A DNA stretch of 36,982 nt from CAZIUL01 sp964542475. GTDB taxonomy: Bacteria > Planctomycetota > B15-G4 > CAYZWU01. Position numbers and translations under genes: made by a program. Location of the stretch: the NCBI GenBank assembly GCA_964542475.1, contig CAZIUL010000039.1, positions 1 through 36,982 on the forward strand, given 5' to 3'. Positions 32,927 through 36,982 of the stretch are shown here, piece by piece; within the stretch, counting starts at the first letter, position 1, and the number at the start of each line of letters is the position of its first letter. Under the pieces are notes generated by a model. The model saw nothing but the letters and a program-made list of their open reading frames with translations. It was not told the DNA's origin and did no database searches.

Positions 32927-33101
32927 GCCCGCTTATTTCATACTCTTAGTCGCGAGGTGCCGTAAACTGTGATGTGGCAAGGCGCATGTCAGGAGACGAC
33001 CGCAGGCCTGTTCTTACAGGTTGAGGATCGTCTCCTGGCATGAAACGCAGCCACAGCGCAGGTTTACGGTGCCGCAGCAGAAGAGGGTGAAATATGCGGG
33101 C
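32927..33101 (+). mobile_element. 175-bp MITE-like palindromic element, copy 2
   Basis: Nearly identical to 5207-5380, with about seven base changes and one single-base insertion by eye. The same ends GCCCGCTTATTTCAT and GTGAAATATGCGGGC are present. It is flanked by TA on both sides (32925-32926 and 33102-33103), which fits a TA target duplication such as that of Tc1/mariner- or IS630-type elements. It has no coding capacity. Confidence 0.82.
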
Positions 33102-33130
33102 TAGTTTTAAGTTGTCACTTTTTCCGTTTC

Positions 33131-33160
33131 GTAGGGGCGCGTCTGCGCGTGCGCCCCTAC
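33131..33160 (-). repeat. GC-rich hairpin downstream of lptB
   Basis: GTAGGGGCGC and GCGCCCCTAC form a perfect 10-bp stem around the loop GTCTGCGCGT. It lies 37 bp past the lptB stop. No T-run follows on the transcribed strand, so it may be an interspersed palindrome of the TAGGGGCG type found in many genomes, or a weak terminator. Confidence 0.65.
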
Positions 33161-33196
33161 AGCCTTCTTCCCCAGGCTTTCATAGGCAGGCCTGTC

Positions 33197-33925
33197 TTAT
33201 GGCGGCATTTCGAACCGCTCTCCCAAGTAAACTTTCCGCACCTCGGGATCGGCTGCCAGGGTTTTGGCGTCTCCCTGTTTTAAGATTTTACCCTCGCTGA
33301 TGATGTATGATCTGTCGCAAGTGGCAAGCGTCTCCCGTACCGAGTGGTCGGTGATTAGAATGCCTATTCCGCGTTCGCGCAGAGAAAATAGAATGTTCTG
33401 GATGTCCTCTACAGCTATCGGGTCCACACCGGAGAACGGTTCGTCGAGCAGGATCATCTTGGGTTCGGTCACGAGTGTCCGGGTGATTTCGAGCCTTCGC
33501 CTTTCTCCGCCGCTTAGCGTGTCGGCCCTGTTGCCTGCGAGGCGTGTGAGTCCCAGATCGTTTAGGAGCTCCATAGCTCGTTCCTTGAGCTTCTTGCCGT
33601 AGTACCCGTTCGGTTCGAGGACCGCCTGGATGTTTTCAAAGACCGTCATCTGGCGGAATATCGAGGGCTCTTGCGCCAGGTATCCCATTCCCAGCCGCGC
33701 CTTTTTGTACATGGGCTGGAGCGTTACGTCCTTGTCGTCTAGAATAACCGTTCCGCCATCCGGTGTGATCATGCCCATGGTCATGCGGAAGGTCGTGGTT
33801 TTTCCGGCACCGTTCGGGCCGAGCAGGCCCACGATCTCACCGCTGAAGAGGTCGAAGGAAACATGGTCGGCGACAACGCGCCGTCCATAGGTCTTGACCA
33901 GGTTTTTAGCCTTCAAAAGTGCCAT
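33197..33925 (-). CDS. lptB: Lipopolysaccharide export ABC transporter ATPase LptB
   Basis: LptB is the cytoplasmic ATPase that powers extraction of LPS from the inner membrane by LptFGC and its passage to the outer membrane. The 242-residue protein shows Walker A GPNGAGKTT, the Q-loop near YLAQEPSIF, the signature LSGGERRRLEI, Walker B MILLDEPFSGVDP and the switch His (ITDHSV). The stretch YLAQEPSIFRQMTVFENIQA and the C-terminal VYLGERFEMPP are typical for LptB rather than other ABC ATPases. Its start lies four bases after the lepB stop, and the TAAGGTGA around that stop serves as ribosome site. lptF, G, C, A and D are not in the window. Confidence 0.95.
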   Translation of the reverse strand: MALLKAKNLVKTYGRRVVADHVSFDLFSGEIVGLLGPNGAGKTTTFRMTMGMITPDGGTVILDDKDVTLQPMYKKARLGMGYLAQEPSIFRQMTVFENIQAVLEPNGYYGKKLKERAMELLNDLGLTRLAGNRADTLSGGERRRLEITRTLVTEPKMILLDEPFSGVDPIAVEDIQNILFSLRERGIGILITDHSVRETLATCDRSYIISEGKILKQGDAKTLAADPEVRKVYLGERFEMPP

Positions 33926-33929
33926 GGTT

Positions 33930-35363
33930 TCACCTTAGCAGCTTCCAGCGAAAATGAGGAACAATGGGCCAGAAAACGGCCAACGCCTTGCCGAGCATCA
34001 GCTTCTTTGGGATGAAGTGTTCGTATTTCGATGGCGGTGGGCTTGATGTGGAGATGATCCTGTTGTCACCGTAAATGTCGGTCAGTGCGTAACCGTTCGC
34101 GATTTTTTTTGGATGGACGACATTGCCAAGTATGTCTTTTTCAAAATTGCATTTGATATCCGTTCCGTTGTCGACGGAAAAGGTGGCGGATTTCCAGAGC
34201 CTGCTGTCCAGGGAGTTCTGCGTGTTGTCTCCAAGAGCGAAATAATGACCATCCGGCACATCGAACCTGTTTTCCTTTTCGTTTATGAACCTGGTTGTGT
34301 AGTAGATGTCCCTGAAAACCGTGATATCGTCGAATGTGCAGCCGCATCCTGTTGTTTCGAACTCGATCATGTTGCGCGGGTTGCCCATGGAGGTGATGCT
34401 GCTGTCATATTCGTGGACAATGACCATTTTACCGTTGATGTGGATGGAAAGGCAGTCATCCACATTTGTGAACACCAGCTCGTAGGTGTTGTTTTTTTCT
34501 AGGCTGATATCGGGCAGCTCTGTCCGGTGGCTGCGGTCGTTTTCAGCGTACGTCATGCCGCTTTCATCCGGCTGCGTTGTCGATACGTACGATTTTACCG
34601 GATTCCCGTCTCCTTTCAAAAAGAAGGTGTGTTCCTTTCCTTCTTCTTCTATGTGGACGCGGATTCCTCCCCCTTCTCCGTGAAGCGTCGCATTGAAAGC
34701 GAGTCTTATGTCCCCTACCGCCTGATTTTCCGTTCTATTGAGGTTTCCTATGTTTGGCCTGGGGATGTTGTAATCCGGGTTATAACCGTCCTTATACAGC
34801 GCCTTGATCGTTTTTCTGGAGGTTGCCTTGCCTTGACTTGAAAAGATGATGCAGCCCGGGTCAGTGATCTCGTGCTCGCCTTGGATGTTAAAGAATCCAT
34901 TCAACCGTTCATTGTCGATATCCTCTGGGTAGATCATCTTCAGCATCGCTTCTGTCGCGCATTCGGGTTTTCTCTCGATCTTGCCGTTTATGTAGATGTC
35001 CCCGTTTTTTATGGTTACCTCCTCGCCCGGAAGCCCGACAAGACGCTTGATATAGTTCTTGGACTGGTCGAGTGGGTACCTGAACACTATGATGTCCCAG
35101 CGCTTCGGTTCATCCAGGAAGTATAGAAACTTGTTGACGAGCACCCGGTCGAACAGGCCGGTATCCTCGTTGCCGAAAATGGTTGGCTGCATGGAGCCGG
35201 TTGGGATCTTGTACGCCTCTACGAGGAAAAACTTGAGCATCAAGGCCATGACAATGGCTATGGCGAGGCACTCGATGTTTTCGGTCACGATTTTCCAGAA
35301 AGGCTGTATTGTTTTTTCGCTGGTGCTTTCCGGCGCAGTGTCGCCGGGATTCCTTTTCGTCAT
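33930..35363 (-). CDS. lepB: Signal peptidase I with a large lectin-like insertion
   Basis: LepB cuts signal peptides from exported proteins at the outer face of the inner membrane. The protein has 477 residues, far longer than most. An N-terminal membrane helix (about 32-49) precedes the catalytic Ser57 (YKIPTGSMQPTI). Lys106 is in SKNYIKRLVGLPGEE, and the box with GDN, NS and DSR is at 374-388. Between them, residues roughly 140-365 form an insertion rich in beta strands (DIRLAFNATLHGEGGGIRV, YELVFTNVDDCLSIHINGK, CTFDDITVFRDIYY) that looks like a laminin-G or concanavalin-like sandwich. Such inserted enzymes occur in PVC and related bacteria. The insertion may bind substrate or glycans; its role is unknown. 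The gene is upstream of lptB in one operon. Confidence 0.9.
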   Translation of the reverse strand: MTKRNPGDTAPESTSEKTIQPFWKIVTENIECLAIAIVMALMLKFFLVEAYKIPTGSMQPTIFGNEDTGLFDRVLVNKFLYFLDEPKRWDIIVFRYPLDQSKNYIKRLVGLPGEEVTIKNGDIYINGKIERKPECATEAMLKMIYPEDIDNERLNGFFNIQGEHEITDPGCIIFSSQGKATSRKTIKALYKDGYNPDYNIPRPNIGNLNRTENQAVGDIRLAFNATLHGEGGGIRVHIEEEGKEHTFFLKGDGNPVKSYVSTTQPDESGMTYAENDRSHRTELPDISLEKNNTYELVFTNVDDCLSIHINGKMVIVHEYDSSITSMGNPRNMIEFETTGCGCTFDDITVFRDIYYTTRFINEKENRFDVPDGHYFALGDNTQNSLDSRLWKSATFSVDNGTDIKCNFEKDILGNVVHPKKIANGYALTDIYGDNRIISTSSPPPSKYEHFIPKKLMLGKALAVFWPIVPHFRWKLLR

Positions 35364-35513
35364 GCTTCGGTCTCTCTTTCCATGGTGCGAGGAGCGTTTC
35401 TCCAGAATAAGGAATACCTATAACTTTCCTGGATTTCGGATCATACAGGGTATTGTTTTACCCTAACTTTACATGTCAATTCAAAACGTTTTGGCCGGGA
35501 AATCGCGATCGGG

Positions 35514-36107
35514 TTACAGTTTTTCGAGAACCGAGCGTATTCCTTTCAAAGCCTCGCCCCTGTGGCTTATACGGTTTTTGATCTCTTTTGGGAGTTCGGC
35601 GAACGTTTTTCCTTCCGGCGGATAGAAAAACAAGGGATCGTATCCGAAACCTCTGTCTCCTCTCATGCTGCGCAGCATCTTGCCTTCGCAGCTCCCGGTT
35701 GATTTTCCGACAACTTTTCCTTTTGCGGCGACCACAACCGTGCACACGAAGCGTGCCGTCCGCATGGGATCGTCGAACTTCTCCAGCGCTGACAACAGCC
35801 TGAGACAGTTGTCCAGATCCGTAGCGGATTCTCCGGCGTATCTGGATGAATGCACGCCGGGCGCTCCGTCCAAGGCATCCACTACAAGCCCGGAGTCGTC
35901 CGCAAGGGCCGTCATGCCGGATGCTGCCGAGTAGTGAAGCGCCTTTGACACGGCGTTTTCTTCAAAAGTGGCCCCGTTCTCCTCCGGCGCGGGGATGCCG
36001 CCCAGATCAGAGGGGATGAGTATTTCGAAATCGAGCCCTTCGAGAATAGAGGAGAGCTCCGTCCTTTTCTTGGCGTTGTTGGTGCCGATAAGGAGTTGTC
36101 GCCGCAT
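35514..36107 (-). CDS. rdgB: dITP/XTP pyrophosphatase (RdgB/HAM1 family)
   Basis: RdgB hydrolyses non-canonical purine nucleoside triphosphates such as dITP, ITP and XTP to monophosphates and so keeps hypoxanthine and xanthine out of DNA and RNA. The 197-residue protein starts QLLIGTNNAKKRTELSSIL with the substrate-side TNN-K. It also has ATFEENAVSKALHYSAASG, LADDSGLVVDALDGAPGVHS with the metal-binding acidic pair, GFGYDPLFFYPP, FAELPKEIKNRISHRGEAL and a final helix. All family motifs are intact. It begins within the rph stop (TGATG, one-base overlap), so the two are translationally linked, as in many bacteria. Confidence 0.95.
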   Translation of the reverse strand: MRRQLLIGTNNAKKRTELSSILEGLDFEILIPSDLGGIPAPEENGATFEENAVSKALHYSAASGMTALADDSGLVVDALDGAPGVHSSRYAGESATDLDNCLRLLSALEKFDDPMRTARFVCTVVVAAKGKVVGKSTGSCEGKMLRSMRGDRGFGYDPLFFYPPEGKTFAELPKEIKNRISHRGEALKGIRSVLEKL

Positions 36108-36829
36108 CAGCTTTCGATTCCCAGAGCATTGTTTTGAATCTGCACGAGCCGAGCGATTCCTTTTCTTGCCATATCAAGCATTTCCCCAAGCTGGTTGTTC
36201 GAGAATGTTGTACGCTCTGCCCCTCCCTGAACCTCGACATATTCGTCCGCGGAGGTCATGACCACGTTCAGATCGACATCAGCGCGGGAATCCTCCGAAT
36301 AATCGAGATCGAGATTGATCCCGTTGTCCAGGATGCCAACGCTGATTGCCGCCACGTTGCTCTTCAGCGGCCATCCCTTTAGATTCTCTTTTTTGCTTAG
36401 TTCCTTCACAGCGTCGTGAAGGGCCACGTACCCTCCGGTAATGGCCGCGGTTCGAGTGCCTCCGTCCGCCTGAAGGACGTCGCAGTCTATCCAGATTGTT
36501 CTCTGGCCAAGATGTTTCAGGTTCGAGACGGCGCGCAGTGACCGCCCGACCAAGCGCCCGATCTCCATGGATCGTCCGTCCACCTTGCCTCTTCTCGAGT
36601 CCCTTTGTTTCCTCTGCGGAGAAGCGCCCGGAAGCATTGAATATTCGGCAGTGACCCAGCCCAGGCCGGCATGCATGAGAAAAGGAGGAACTTTGTCCTC
36701 GATCAATGCTGTGCAAAGGAGAATGGTCTTGCCGAACTCCACAAGCACCGAACCGCTTGGCGCATCGGTATAGTTGCGTGTTAACTTGATTTTTCGTAGT
36801 TCATCGTGGTTGCGGCTATCTTTTCTCAA
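36107..36829 (-). CDS. rph: Ribonuclease PH
   Basis: RNase PH is a phosphorolytic 3'-to-5' exoribonuclease that trims tRNA and other RNA 3' ends, releasing nucleoside diphosphates. The 240-residue protein contains RNYTDAPSGSVLVEFGKT, ALIEDKVPPFLMHAGLGWVT, AEYSMLPGASPQRKQRDSRR, EIGRLVGRSLRAV and the catalytic-side IDCDVLQADGGTRTAAITGG with acidic residues at DLDYSEDSRADVDLNVVMT. Length is typical. It overlaps rdgB by one base, and the pair lies upstream of lepB and lptB with a 150-bp gap. Confidence 0.96.
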   Translation of the reverse strand: MRKDSRNHDELRKIKLTRNYTDAPSGSVLVEFGKTILLCTALIEDKVPPFLMHAGLGWVTAEYSMLPGASPQRKQRDSRRGKVDGRSMEIGRLVGRSLRAVSNLKHLGQRTIWIDCDVLQADGGTRTAAITGGYVALHDAVKELSKKENLKGWPLKSNVAAISVGILDNGINLDLDYSEDSRADVDLNVVMTSADEYVEVQGGAERTTFSNNQLGEMLDMARKGIARLVQIQNNALGIES

Positions 36830-36928
36830 TCGGGATTACTCCTTAAACAGCGTGTTTTCTTTTCAGATTGCCGGAAAGGAATGGAATTATAAAGGCCGGA
36901 TCAACAACGGTCAAATGTTCCGTTCTTA

Positions 36929-36982
36929 CCCGCATATTTCAGTGCGCCGTGAAAGGCGATGATCTTCAGCGGGAGTCATACC
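36929..36982 (+). repeat. Possible partial MITE-like end at the window edge
   Basis: CCCGCATATTTCA (36929-36941) matches 13 bases of the inverted end of the 174-bp elements and is preceded by TA. Sequence further in diverges, with ATGATCTTCAGCGGG as a loose second match. The element, if real, would continue beyond the window. Confidence 0.35.

Larger units (their letters stand above)
32762..33196. other. Intergenic region with MITE and GC-rich hairpin
   Basis: This 435-bp region between the HD-GYP regulator and lptB has no gene. Its left 165 bp hold the promoter region of the regulator gene, whose boxes I cannot identify. It also contains a full MITE copy (32927-33101) and a hairpin (33131-33160). 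Both genes are on the minus strand, so the hairpin is downstream of lptB. Confidence 0.6.

Noticed and set aside
7266..35470. A 14-base sequence (TTTACCCTAACTTT) shared between the palindrome after ruvC and the region before rdgB
   Set aside because: Within 37 kb a few exact 14-base matches are expected by chance on two strands, and the second site lacks the palindrome.

Overview
The window is about 37 kb of a bacterial chromosome with moderate GC content. It is most likely from an uncultivated Gram-negative lineage. Evidence for two membranes includes lptB (lipopolysaccharide export), several predicted lipoproteins and an RseB-like regulator. Some traits recall PVC-type or other candidate-phylum genomes: a signal peptidase I with a large insertion, separate coaB and coaC genes, and exported proteins combining FHA/vWA, HEAT or Sm-like modules with little else recognisable. 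I cannot assign a phylum from sequence alone.

Layout. 1-1640: a gene-poor end with two 73-bp direct repeats bracketing about 1.2 kb that holds a small metal-binding lipoprotein gene, then a tRNA-Gly(CCC). 1764-5196: three glycosyltransferases (GT4, Dpm1-like GT2, GT4). 5207-5380: a 174-bp palindromic MITE-like element. 5387-7233: ispF-ispD and ruvC. 7874-12702: three exported or anchored proteins (metalloprotease-like lipoprotein, HEAT-repeat protein, membrane-anchored beta-sandwich protein). 12768-14776: a MamK-family actin gene downstream of a coiled-coil gene. 15130-17060: a CpsD/BY-kinase-type ATPase, a secreted helical protein and a FlgM-like mini-protein. 17473-23813: rsmD, an FHA-TM-vWA protein, a secreted calcium-repeat protein, and an ECF sigma / zinc anti-sigma / RseB-like lipoprotein operon with a good ECF-type promoter. 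23813-23875: a 63-bp deleted form of the MITE. 23894-25480: a secreted protein with a degenerate peptidase site. 25734-29678: coaB, coaC, prfB (programmed +1 frameshift) and purH. 29720-32761: etfA, etfB and an HD-GYP response regulator. 32927-33160: a second full MITE and a GC-rich hairpin. 33197-36829: lptB, lepB, rdgB and rph.

How the genes work together. Housekeeping blocks cover isoprenoid precursors (ispDF), CoA (coaBC), purines (purH), translation termination (prfB), RNA and nucleotide quality control (rph, rdgB) and envelope export (lepB, lptB). They alternate with lineage-specific envelope genes. The most notable locus is the MamK-like actin gene. It keeps the nucleotide-binding residues of magnetosome actin, but no other magnetosome gene is visible here. 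Its likely co-transcribed neighbour encodes a mostly helical coiled-coil protein with a very basic N-terminus. This looks like a two-gene cytoskeletal module of unknown cargo. The second theme is a small family of TA-flanked inverted-repeat elements whose short form can be explained by deletion between 7-bp internal repeats.
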